Positions 24,653-31,723 of a DNA stretch of 35,023 nt are shown in pieces. The stretch comes from Clostridia bacterium (GTDB lineage Bacteria > Bacillota > Clostridia > Oscillospirales > Acutalibacteraceae): contig JAFRUO010000030.1 in NCBI GenBank assembly GCA_017438845.1, positions 1 through 35,023 on the forward strand. Reading direction: 5' to 3'. The translations under genes were made by a program, and so were the position numbers. The notes under the pieces are model-generated. The model saw nothing but the letters and a program-made list of their open reading frames with translations, made no database searches and was not told the DNA's origin. Position 1 is the stretch's first letter. Every line of letters starts with the position of its first letter.

Positions 24653-25810
24653 TTATTTGCTCATGGCGTCAATAGCGCCCTTGTGTACAAGCTTGCCGTC
24701 GATGGTTGTAAGGATGCCCTGAACGATTTCGTCATTCATGTCGAGCTCAATCCTTGCGTCCTTTGAAAGATACTTAACAAGGTTGTAGATGTTCTGTGCA
24801 AACATCCATGTTGAGCTTGTGGGAAGCATACCGGGAATGTTCTTGATACCCTCGATTGTAACCTGATGAACAACTGCTCTCTCTCCGGGAACGGTGCTTT
24901 CGCAGTTACCGCCCTGGTCGATTGAAATGTCAACGATAACTGAGCCGGGCTTCATGGAAGCTACCATTTCGTCAGTGATGAGGATGGGAGCAAGCTTTGA
25001 GGGAACGAGTGCTGAACAGAAGATAATATCCATGTCCTTGACTGCGTCCTTAAGTGCCTCTCTCTCCTTGGCGAGGATGTCCTCGGGAAGAGCGTTTGCA
25101 TAGCCGCCGGGAGCGATTGCTGCCTCTGCGGGAACACCGGTGTCAATAATCTTTGCGCCGAGGCTCTGTGCGTTTTCGGCAGCTGCGGGACGGATGTCAG
25201 CCGCATAGATGACTGCGCCGAGTCTCTTTGCCGTTGCAAGAGCCTGAAGGCCTGCAACACCGGTACCGATAACAAGAGCGTTACAGGGCTTGATCATGCC
25301 GACTGCGCTCATTGTCATGGGAATAAACTTTGTAAGGTCAGCGGCAGCCATAAGGATACCCTTGTAGCCTGCACAGGTGCTCATTGAGGTAAGAGCGTCA
25401 AGATTCTGCGCTCTTGAAATTCTCGGAACACCGTCAAGAGTAAGGCTGATAATGCCGTTAGCCGCCATCTTCTTAACCATTTCATGGTTAACGGGAGAGG
25501 CGGGGTGAATAAAGGTGATGAGGTACTGACCTGCATGCATCATATCAACCTCATGCTTGCCCTTCTGCTCATTGAACAGAGGCTCTTTAACCTTGAGGAT
25601 GATGTCTGCGCGGTCATAAAGCTCCTGAGCGTCGGCTACCATTTCCGCGCCTGCCGCGGCATAGTCGGCGTCGCTGAAGAATGCGAGTGCGCCTGCGTTG
25701 TTCTCAACGAGAACGTCAAAGCCGTCCGCCTTGAGCTTTGCCACTGTCTCGGGGATAGCGGCAACTCTGCCTTCGTCGTGCATAATTTCCTTTGGGATAC
25801 CGATAATCAT
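24653..25810 (-). CDS. pntAA: NAD(P) transhydrogenase alpha-1, NAD-binding subunit
   Basis: A 385-aa cytoplasmic domain I that binds NAD(H). It begins with IGIPKEIMHDEGRVAAIPETV, shared with alanine dehydrogenase. The nucleotide-binding loop GTGVAGLQALATAKRLGA is near residue 172, and the RPAAAENAQSLGAK stretch follows. Alanine dehydrogenase is excluded by the two transhydrogenase membrane subunits that follow. I use the ATG at 25810; an in-frame TTG nine bases upstream is too close to the AAAGGG site. It lies downstream of an Lrp-type regulator, with only a 40-base gap. Confidence 0.92.
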   Translation of the reverse strand: MIIGIPKEIMHDEGRVAAIPETVAKLKADGFDVLVENNAGALAFFSDADYAAAGAEMVADAQELYDRADIILKVKEPLFNEQKGKHEVDMMHAGQYLITFIHPASPVNHEMVKKMAANGIISLTLDGVPRISRAQNLDALTSMSTCAGYKGILMAAADLTKFIPMTMSAVGMIKPCNALVIGTGVAGLQALATAKRLGAVIYAADIRPAAAENAQSLGAKIIDTGVPAEAAIAPGGYANALPEDILAKEREALKDAVKDMDIIFCSALVPSKLAPILITDEMVASMKPGSVIVDISIDQGGNCESTVPGERAVVHQVTIEGIKNIPGMLPTSSTWMFAQNIYNLVKYLSKDARIELDMNDEIVQGILTTIDGKLVHKGAIDAMSK

Positions 25811-25853
25811 TGAAATCAAACCCTTTCTTTGTTTTTTATAAATAAATTTTTAT

Positions 25854-26321
25854 TTATTTCTGTTCAAGCGACTCCTTGTCGGGCAACAGACAAACGTCGT
25901 ATTTGTTCGTGGAAAGCACTACCGAGGTACGGGTAAGGCTTACGCCGTTAATTGACTTGACGTCGGTCAGTATCGCTTCAAGATCCTCTCTTGACCGCGC
26001 CATGACCTTTAAAAGAAAGTCAAAATCGCCTGCTATGTAGTAGCACTCGCACACGGGAAGCTCCGAGTTGATTTTTTCGACAAAGTTTTCATAGTACTTC
26101 GGGTGGTCAAGCCGCACGTTAATAAAGGCTATTAAATCTCTGCCGAGCAGATTCTGGTCAAGGAGTATCGTGTGCTGCTTGATAATGCCCGAGCGTTCAA
26201 GCTTTTTGATACGCTCAATAACTGCGGAGGTTGACAGATTTATTTTAGGTCCGATGTCGGTTGCGTTCTGCCTTGAGTTTTCCTTCAGACAGGAAAGAAT
26301 TTTGTAATCGGTTAAATCCAT
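25854..26321 (-). CDS. Lrp/AsnC family transcriptional regulator
   Basis: A 155-aa regulator. The N-terminal helix-turn-helix (residues 1-55, with DLTDYKILSCLKENSRQNATDIG and STSAVIERIKKLERSGII) is standard. Residues ~65-145 form the ligand-binding RAM domain, with YYIAGDFDFLLKVMA. Such proteins respond to amino acids and form octamers. It is followed by the transhydrogenase genes on the same strand, so it may be the first gene of their operon and control it. No strong separate promoter is visible between them. An AAGGAG site lies before the ATG. Confidence 0.92.
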   Translation of the reverse strand: MDLTDYKILSCLKENSRQNATDIGPKINLSTSAVIERIKKLERSGIIKQHTILLDQNLLGRDLIAFINVRLDHPKYYENFVEKINSELPVCECYYIAGDFDFLLKVMARSREDLEAILTDVKSINGVSLTRTSVVLSTNKYDVCLLPDKESLEQK

Positions 26322-26346
26322 GCTAAAACTCCTTGCTTTTTTCTTT

Positions 26347-26375
26347 ATTATATAAATAATACCGAAAAAAGTAAA
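26347..26375 (-). promoter_or_regulatory. Promoter of lrp and the transhydrogenase genes
   Basis: Minus-strand TTTACT (26370-26375) and a perfect TATAAT (26347-26352) with a 17-base spacer, about 25 bases before the regulator's start. The remaining gap from 26376 to 26574 is AT-rich and shows no gene that I can support. Confidence 0.65.
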
Positions 26376-26574
26376 GATAATATAGAATTTACAGAATTAA
26401 TTTCGGCATATTATGAAAATAACAAAAATAATTTTGTTTAAAGCGCTGAAAATATATGCAGGGAATAATATTTTTCGTCAAACGTAAAATCCGATTTAAT
26501 TTTTAAGGCAGAGTGATTTGTCAAACTAAGTGCAACATAGGTTCTTTCTTTTTACCAAAAATGAGCGTTGCAGT

Positions 26575-26604
26575 CAAAAAAACAGACCGAATGCTTCGGT
26601 CTGT
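26575..26604 (-). terminator. Terminator of the iron-uptake gene cluster
   Basis: On the minus strand ACAGACCGAA pairs with TTCGGTCTGT and runs into TTTTTTT. It lies about 115 bases past the last gene, the HMA protein. The bases between it and the gene carry nothing I recognise. Confidence 0.8.
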
Positions 26605-26718
26605 AATGTGTAATTTCTGATTATTGTATTTTCTTTTTGTCCTTGCCTGGGCTTTCAGTCAGCTTTTTTGTGTTGTCTGAACAATCCGGGGCAGTTCATT
26701 TTACGGGGGTATGGTTTT

Positions 26719-26967
26719 TTAAAACCCGAAAAGTCCCTTCTTTTCGTAGGGCTTGATTTCATAGCCTGTAAGCGTGTAGCCCGTTTCGTCAATAGCCTTC
26801 TTTAAAGCTTCCTCGCTTATTTCATCGGGGGAGAGTATTTCGCACACGCCCTTTGAGTGTGAGGACTTTACCTTTTTGACATTAAAGCTTTTTCTTACGG
26901 TGTCGTTGATATGCGCCTCGCACATACCGCACATCATACCGTCTATTTTTAAGTTTATTTTATACAT
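26719..26967 (-). CDS. Heavy-metal-associated (HMA) domain protein
   Basis: An 82-aa protein with a ferredoxin-like HMA fold. The metal motif GMMCGMCEAH (MxCxxC) is at residues ~10-19, and the later GYTLTGYEI matches the end of the fold. CopZ-type chaperones carry copper, but small HMA proteins also occur beside feoB in Clostridia, so the metal is not certain. The tail EKKGLFGF is unusual for CopZ. It has its own AAAGGTGA site and follows an internal terminator at 26984-27006. Confidence 0.85.
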   Translation of the reverse strand: MYKINLKIDGMMCGMCEAHINDTVRKSFNVKKVKSSHSKGVCEILSPDEISEEALKKAIDETGYTLTGYEIKPYEKKGLFGF

Positions 26968-26983
26968 ATCTTCACCTTTAAAA

Positions 26984-27006
26984 ACAGGGCGGAGTTACCG
27001 CCCTGT
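26984..27006 (-). terminator. Intra-cluster terminator before the HMA gene
   Basis: ACAGGGCGG pairs with CCGCCCTGT around a five-base loop and ends in TTTTT on the minus strand. It lies between the Cys-rich and HMA genes, so HMA expression would need read-through or its own promoter. Confidence 0.8.
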
Positions 27007-27009
27007 CAG

Positions 27010-27255
27010 TTACTGTTTGTGACACATTGCACTGTATTTGCAGGCGGAGCACGAGCCGCTGCATTCGGAAACGGGCTCGGGAGTTACAGCCTCTTCGCAG
27101 TGACCCATTTTAGCGCACTGCGAGCACTTCTGACCGCACGCTCCGATGCCTGCCTTTTTATCGAGCACAAGCCGTCTTATTGCAAGGAAAACGAATAATG
27201 CAACAACTGCTAAGGCGGCGATAGAGCCTATGTTTGCCTGTAAAAACTGTAACAT
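27010..27255 (-). CDS. FeoB-associated Cys-rich membrane protein
   Basis: An 81-aa protein of the FeoB-associated Cys-rich family (PF12669). A single membrane helix (about residues 9-28) is followed by a cytoplasmic-side RRLVLDKK. A tail holds eight cysteines in CGQKCSQCAKMGHC and CSGSCSACKYSAMC. The cysteine spacing suggests metal binding next to FeoB. It starts 37 bases after feoB, in the same direction. A role in handing iron to or from FeoB is inferred from its constant association with the family. Confidence 0.9.
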   Translation of the reverse strand: MLQFLQANIGSIAALAVVALFVFLAIRRLVLDKKAGIGACGQKCSQCAKMGHCEEAVTPEPVSECSGSCSACKYSAMCHKQ

Positions 27256-27292
27256 TAAATCATCTCCTTTATACTTTGATTATAGCCTAAAA

Positions 27293-29740
27293 TTATTTTA
27301 CGGTCAAATGATTGTCGTCGTACTTGTTCTTTCTGAAGAGCATGTAGAGGAAGCCTGCAAGCACTGCGAGTGCAAAGATAAGACCTACAACATTCAGGTT
27401 GCCCGTAAAGATTGAGCCAATCTGGTATACGCAAAGCGAAACCGCATAAGCGAGTAAGCACTGATAACCGATTGCAAACCAGGTCCATTTTGCAGAGTTC
27501 ATCTCTCTCTTGATAGCGCCGATAGCCGCAAAGCAGGGAGCGCAGAGAAGGTTGAACAGAAGGAACGAATAAGCGGCAAGCTTTGTCATACCCTCGAAGT
27601 CGAGAACGCCGAATACGCCGACAACCTCTTCCTTGGCAACAAGTCCCATAACCGTGGCGATTGTAGCCTTAATGCCTGCAACGCCTGAGCCGAAGCCGAG
27701 GGGAGCGAAGATGATCTTAACCGCATTACCGATTATACCGAGTACGCTGTCCTCGAGGTCGATGTCGGGGTTAAAGCCGAAGTGTCCGTCTGAAACTCCG
27801 AATACCGAGCCAAACCAGATAAGGATTGAGGAAAGAAGAATGATTGTTCCTGCCTTCTTGATGAACGACCAGCCGCGCTCCCACATTGAGCGAAGGACGG
27901 TGCCGACCGTCGGAAGGTGGTAGGAGGGAAGCTCCATAACGAAGGGAGCAGGGTCTCCTGCAAACATCTTTGTCTTTTTAAGAATGATACCCGAGCAGAT
28001 TATAGCCGCAATGCCTACGAAATATGCGCTTGTTGCAATCAGCGGTGAGCCGTGGAAAAGTGCGGTTGCAATCATCGTGATAATCGGAAGCTTGGCTCCG
28101 CAGGGGATGAAGGTGGTTGTCATAATTGTCATACGGCGGTCACGCTCGTTTTCAATTGTACGTGAAGCCATAACGCCGGGAACGCCGCAGCCCGTTCCGA
28201 CAAGTACGGGAATAAAGCTCTTACCCGAAAGTCCGAACTTTCTGAAGATACGGTCCATAATGAAGGCGACACGCGCCATGTAACCGCAGCTTTCAAGGAA
28301 GGCGAGGCAGATAAAGAGGATAAGCATCTGAGGAACAAAGCCTAAAACTGCGCCTACGCCTGCAACGATACCGTCAAGAATAAGTCCCGAAACAAATTCG
28401 TTTGCGCCGATTTTTTCAAGCAGGTTTTCAACGAGCACGGGAATACCGGGTACCCATACGCCGTAGTCCTCGGGTGCGGGAACTTCGCCTGCAGGCTCAA
28501 CCGCAGGGTCTGCCTCCTCGTCGCCCATAGCGTAGGTAACAAACTCGGAAATGTCATAGCCCTCTTCTGCGAGCGAGTCGCCGTAGAAGCCATAAGCCTC
28601 TTCAAAGTCACCCCAGCTGCCGTCCTCGACGGTTGCCTTGATGTCGTCTGCGCCGATTACCTCAGCCTCAACAGCCTTGTCGAGAACTGCATTGAATTCC
28701 TCGTTTGAGAAAAGGTATTCGTTTGCATATTCGTCAACAGCCTCTTCGTATTTGGAGGCGCCTGTAAACGGAAGGTGCCAGCCGTCGCCGAAAAGCCCGT
28801 CGTTAGCCCAGTCGGTAAGTCCCGTACCGAAGGCGGAGGACGCCATTGAAATAGTATAAACCAGGAACATTATAACCGCAAAAATCGGAAGTCCGAGGAA
28901 ACGGTTTGTAACGATTTTATCAATCTTGTCGCTTGTTGAAAGCTGACCCTTGTTGGCCTTCTTGTAGCAGGATTTGATAATTGAAGCTATGTAAACATAT
29001 CTTTCGTTTGTGATGATTGACTCTGCGTCGTCGTCAAGCTCGTTTTCGGCGGCTTCAATGTCCTTTGCAATATGAGCCTTTGTTTCTTCCGAAATATTAA
29101 GCTTTTCAAGCACCTTTTCGTCGCTTTCAAAAATCTTGATAGCGTACCATCTCTGCTGCTCGGCGGGCATGTCGTGAACGACAGCCTCCTCAATATGAGC
29201 GAGCGCATGCTCAACGGGACCGCTGAAGGAGTGCTGGGGAACCGTGGGCTCTCCGCTTGCTGCTTTAATTGCAAGCTCGGCAACCTCGTCAACGCCCGTG
29301 CCTTTAAGTGCGGAGATTACCGCAACGGGGCAGGAGAGCTGACGTGAAAGCTCTTTTGTGTCAATCTTGTCGCCGCGCTTTTCAACAACGTCCTGCATGT
29401 TGATGGCAACGACTACGGGGATACCCAGCTCAACAATCTGAGTTGTGAGATAAAGGTTTCTTTCAAGGTTTGTACCGTCGACAATGTTGATAATTGCGTC
29501 GGGCTTCTGGTCGATAAGGTAATCCCTTGCGACAACCTCTTCAATAGTGTAGGGGGAGAGCGAATAAATACCGGGCAGGTCGGTGATTACCACGTCACTG
29601 TGCTTTTTCAGCTTTCCTTCCTTTTTTTCAACGGTAACGCCGGGCCAGTTGCCAACGTACTGGTTAGAGCCGGTAAGTGCATTAAACAGTGTGGTCTTAC
29701 CGCTGTTCGGGTTACCTGCAAGTGCAATTCGAATACTCAT
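27293..29740 (-). CDS. feoB: Ferrous iron transporter B with enlarged external loop
   Basis: An 815-aa membrane GTPase that imports Fe(II). The G domain shows G1 GNPNSGKTT, G2 VTVEKKEG, G3 DLPG and G4 NMQD, followed by the FeoB-specific helical region to about residue 270. The membrane part has the two GATE-type repeats, with CGYMARVAFIMDR and VGTGCGVPGVMASR. After the first membrane helix, about residues 320-433, there is an acidic segment rich in Glu, Asp and Tyr. It is not in typical FeoB proteins and probably forms an enlarged loop. The start at 29740 has an AAAGGA site. A promoter/operator unit lies just upstream in addition to the one before feoA. Confidence 0.95.
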   Translation of the reverse strand: MSIRIALAGNPNSGKTTLFNALTGSNQYVGNWPGVTVEKKEGKLKKHSDVVITDLPGIYSLSPYTIEEVVARDYLIDQKPDAIINIVDGTNLERNLYLTTQIVELGIPVVVAINMQDVVEKRGDKIDTKELSRQLSCPVAVISALKGTGVDEVAELAIKAASGEPTVPQHSFSGPVEHALAHIEEAVVHDMPAEQQRWYAIKIFESDEKVLEKLNISEETKAHIAKDIEAAENELDDDAESIITNERYVYIASIIKSCYKKANKGQLSTSDKIDKIVTNRFLGLPIFAVIMFLVYTISMASSAFGTGLTDWANDGLFGDGWHLPFTGASKYEEAVDEYANEYLFSNEEFNAVLDKAVEAEVIGADDIKATVEDGSWGDFEEAYGFYGDSLAEEGYDISEFVTYAMGDEEADPAVEPAGEVPAPEDYGVWVPGIPVLVENLLEKIGANEFVSGLILDGIVAGVGAVLGFVPQMLILFICLAFLESCGYMARVAFIMDRIFRKFGLSGKSFIPVLVGTGCGVPGVMASRTIENERDRRMTIMTTTFIPCGAKLPIITMIATALFHGSPLIATSAYFVGIAAIICSGIILKKTKMFAGDPAPFVMELPSYHLPTVGTVLRSMWERGWSFIKKAGTIILLSSILIWFGSVFGVSDGHFGFNPDIDLEDSVLGIIGNAVKIIFAPLGFGSGVAGIKATIATVMGLVAKEEVVGVFGVLDFEGMTKLAAYSFLLFNLLCAPCFAAIGAIKREMNSAKWTWFAIGYQCLLAYAVSLCVYQIGSIFTGNLNVVGLIFALAVLAGFLYMLFRKNKYDDNHLTVK

Positions 29741-29762
29741 AAATCTATCCTTTCTTCTGGCA

Positions 29763-29811
29763 GTTAGTTTTTGCTAACCGACATTTTAAAAAATAAAGCG
29801 GAATTATTCAA
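29763..29811 (-). promoter_or_regulatory. feoB promoter with a palindromic operator
   Basis: On the minus strand TTGAAT (29806-29811) and TAAAAT (29783-29788) have a 17-base spacer, the -35 lying in the end of feoA. The palindrome GTTAGTTTTTGCTAAC (29763-29778) follows directly at the transcription start. The same GTTAGy-n4-GCTAAC design occurs before the first feoA. A DtxR/IdeR-type iron repressor is the likeliest binder; this is inference. Confidence 0.62.
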
Positions 29812-30022
29812 CCTCGATTAATTCCGCGTCACCCTTACGGATTGAGAGCTCGTAGTCCCTGACGGTTACCTCAATCGGGTCACCGAGGGGAGCAACCTTG
29901 CGAACATAAATCTCAACGCCCTTGGTAATGCCCATATCCATAATTCTGCGCTTAAGGGCGCCTTCGCCGTGGATACGCTTCACCTTACAGGAGTTACCGA
30001 TTTTAACATCTCTGAGTGTCAT
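29804..30022 (-). CDS. feoA: Ferrous iron transport protein A
   Basis: A 72-aa SH3-like protein of the FeoA family, thought to help FeoB. The pattern is canonical: GNSCKVKRIHGEGALKRRIMDMGITKGVEIYVRKVAPLGDPIEV, ending with YELSIRKGDAELI. A GGAGG site lies before the ATG. It follows the other FeoA-type gene and precedes feoB. Its stop lies within the -35 element of the feoB promoter. Confidence 0.93.
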   Translation of the reverse strand: MTLRDVKIGNSCKVKRIHGEGALKRRIMDMGITKGVEIYVRKVAPLGDPIEVTVRDYELSIRKGDAELIEVE

Positions 30023-30062
30023 TTGATTTCCTCCTTAACTTCATATTATATAGAATAAAATA

Positions 30063-30275
30063 TTAAACATATATTTTGGAAGCCATTTCCTTGCTGATGG
30101 CAATTCTTGCTTCCTTAACTCTTACAATAATGTTACCGTTTTGCTCCGTAATGACGTTTACGGTGTCGCCGACAATAAAGCCGAGATTTTCAAGGTGCTT
30201 TCTGACCTCGGGTTTGCCGCCGATTTTTTTGATTATGCCATCGTTGCCGTCGCCGAGCACGCTGAGTGGTATCAT
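30063..30275 (-). CDS. feoA: FeoA-domain protein (second copy)
   Basis: A 70-aa FeoA-fold protein, more diverged than the copy downstream. GIIKKIGGKPEVRKHLENLGFIVGDTVNVI and RVKEARIAISKEMASKI match the family's SH3-like core. Two feoA genes before feoB are common in Clostridia. It is the first gene of the cluster, with GGAGG before the ATG and an iron-type operator at its promoter. Confidence 0.9.
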   Translation of the reverse strand: MIPLSVLGDGNDGIIKKIGGKPEVRKHLENLGFIVGDTVNVITEQNGNIIVRVKEARIAISKEMASKIYV

Positions 30276-30308
30276 AAACTTCCTCCGAAAGCGAATGCTT
30301 TTACATTT

Positions 30309-30363
30309 GTTAGCCTACGCTAACTGGTAATAAAACTATATCACAATAAATTATAAAAGTCAA
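30309..30363 (-). promoter_or_regulatory. feo promoter with a palindromic operator
   Basis: On the minus strand TTGACT (30358-30363) and TATAGT (30335-30340) are spaced by 17 bases. The palindrome GTTAGCCTACGCTAAC (30309-30324) lies at the transcription start, so binding would block transcription. TTAGcCT resembles half of the DtxR/IdeR consensus TTAGGTTAGCCTAACC. Confidence 0.72.
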
Positions 30364-30483
30364 CAGAAAAAAACAAAAAGTTCATCTGTTTTTAAACTGT
30401 TTTTTGTAAAATAAGCATTATGCCGCTTAGCGTTATTTAACCGCAGGGGACGAGCTCCCGATGACCGAGGAAATTATAATATA

Positions 30484-30625
30484 AAAATTAACACTAAAGA
30501 AGCAGGAATTTCCCATAATATCCAATCTTAGGGACGAACGAAGGTTGCCCGTACCGCAATTATTAATTCTTCAGTGTTAAGTCTTCAGTATTCATTTAGA
30601 AAATTCCGTTGCAGCAATGAATACT
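30484..30625. repeat. Diverged copy of the left-edge repeat, and an inverted repeat
   Basis: From 30484 to 30551 the sequence resembles 22-88 at the window's left edge, sharing AACACTAAAG, AGCAGG and AATTTCCC-type blocks with scattered changes. The rest of this non-coding gap holds an inverted repeat, AGTATTCATT at 30587-30596 against AATGAATACT at 30616-30625. Around it are short AGTCTTCAGT/ACTGAAAACTT echoes. The remaining bases of the gap between feo and tRNA-Gly (30364-30483 and 30626-30661) show no gene. Confidence 0.55.
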
Positions 30626-30661
30626 TAAAACTGAAAACTTAAAAATGAATAATACAAAGCA

Positions 30662-30692
30662 AAAAATCCGCCACTGCCGTGACGGAATTTTC
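30662..30692 (-). terminator. Intrinsic terminator of tRNA-Gly
   Basis: On the minus strand TCCGTCAC pairs with GTGGCGGA around GGCA, with one G-U pair, and runs into TTTTTT. It starts just past the encoded CCA. Confidence 0.8.
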
Positions 30693-30696
30693 GCTT

Positions 30697-30770
30697 TGGA
30701 GCGGATAATGGGAGTCGAACCCACCTGTTCAGCTTGGGAAGCTGACATTCTACCGATGAACTATATCCGC
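30697..30770 (-). tRNA. tRNA-Gly (anticodon CCC), CCA encoded
   Basis: The minus strand has acceptor arms GCGGATA and TATCCGC, anticodon stem TCAGC/GCTGA and loop TTCCCAA, giving CCC at 30736-30738. The T-arm is GTGGGTTCGACTCCCAT, and the CCA is encoded at 30697-30699. It reads the glycine GGG codon. Confidence 0.93.
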
Positions 30771-30781
30771 ATTTTTTTAAA

Positions 30782-30810
30782 ATTATACTCCAAAACGCTG
30801 TAAATAGCAA
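30782..30810 (-). promoter_or_regulatory. Promoter of tRNA-Gly
   Basis: Minus-strand TTGCTA (30805-30810) and a perfect TATAAT (30782-30787) with a 17-base spacer, starting about 11 bases before the tRNA. Confidence 0.68.
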
Positions 30811-30913
30811 ATGTTTTTTACACAAAAAATTTAATTGTTTATTTTTTTTGTTCCTATTGTTTTTGCTTTCGCAATTTGTTATTATTATATGGATATGAAA
30901 AAGGAGGAGTTAA

Positions 30914-31723
30914 ATGAGTACCTTTAACGAATACAACGACTACTGCGACCATATTGAGAAAATAATGAAGGGTCGTAACGAGGACGGCAGCTTTAAATAC
31001 AAAAGCCGTGTCCTTCGTGAAATGGAGCTTCGTACCAAGGAAATTCTTAAAAGGGGACTCGGCGACAAAAAGGTTGCTCACGACCTTGTGATGGACGAGT
31101 TTTCCGAAAAAAATGTTATTGACGGCTACAATGAATTTCTTGCACAGGAAAAGGAAAAGAGAATTGCCCGAAGGCTTCCCGTCGCCTCTGCGCTGATTAT
31201 GCTCGCCTCGGTTGTAATTTACCTTGCAATCGGCTTTGTTACGGGCGTCTGGCACCCGACATGGCTTATAATCGAGGGCTGTGCCACCGCCGTGCTTATC
31301 AATGCGATGTTCTTCGGCGTAACCTGGTTTGACAGACGTAAAAGGTTTTACATCCTTATGCGCCTTATAGTTATGGGAATTGTCATGGTGCTCTCACAGT
31401 TTATGTTCCTTGTGCTCAGGATTCCCATGCACATTCAAAAGGCGTACCTTATTTTCCTTGCTTCGCTTGCAATGATGTTTATCGGCGACTTGATTCTTGC
31501 CACCGTCACAAAGCAGAAGCTGCTGATTTTCAATTATCTGGTCACAATTCCCGTGGTTACGGTGTTTGCGTATGTGATACTCGGTATACTGCACATAATT
31601 CCGTGGTCGTGGGGCGCCGAGATTATTCTTCTCGCCGTGGTTGTCGACCTGGTTGTGCTCTGGGCTTTTATCAGGCACAACAGAAAATACATCTATAAGC
31701 CGGAGGTGAATGAGGAATGGTAA
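30914..31723 (+). CDS. Six-helix membrane protein, unknown
   Basis: A 269-aa protein I cannot assign to a family. Residues 1-85 are charged and helical (VLREMELRTKEILKRGLGDKKVAHDLVMDEF), loosely like the N-terminal domains of DUF1700-type proteins. Six membrane helices follow, at about 88-112, 117-140, 145-170, 176-198, 203-229 and 234-257. The tail KYIYKPEVNEEW is soluble. An AAGGAGG site lies before the ATG. The last seven bases overlap the start of the acyltransferase gene, so the two are translated together. This suggests that they act together, perhaps with the membrane protein holding or supplying the substrate. Confidence 0.72.
   Translation: MSTFNEYNDYCDHIEKIMKGRNEDGSFKYKSRVLREMELRTKEILKRGLGDKKVAHDLVMDEFSEKNVIDGYNEFLAQEKEKRIARRLPVASALIMLASVVIYLAIGFVTGVWHPTWLIIEGCATAVLINAMFFGVTWFDRRKRFYILMRLIVMGIVMVLSQFMFLVLRIPMHIQKAYLIFLASLAMMFIGDLILATVTKQKLLIFNYLVTIPVVTVFAYVILGILHIIPWSWGAEIILLAVVVDLVVLWAFIRHNRKYIYKPEVNEEW

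Noticed and set aside
24653..25810. Alanine dehydrogenase
   Set aside because: The fold is shared, but the membrane subunits pntAB and pntB follow directly, so transhydrogenase alpha-1 is the right call.
26605..26718. 14-codon minus-strand frame starting MNCPGLFRQ
   Set aside because: It is too short, has no ribosome site and lies between the HMA gene and its terminator.
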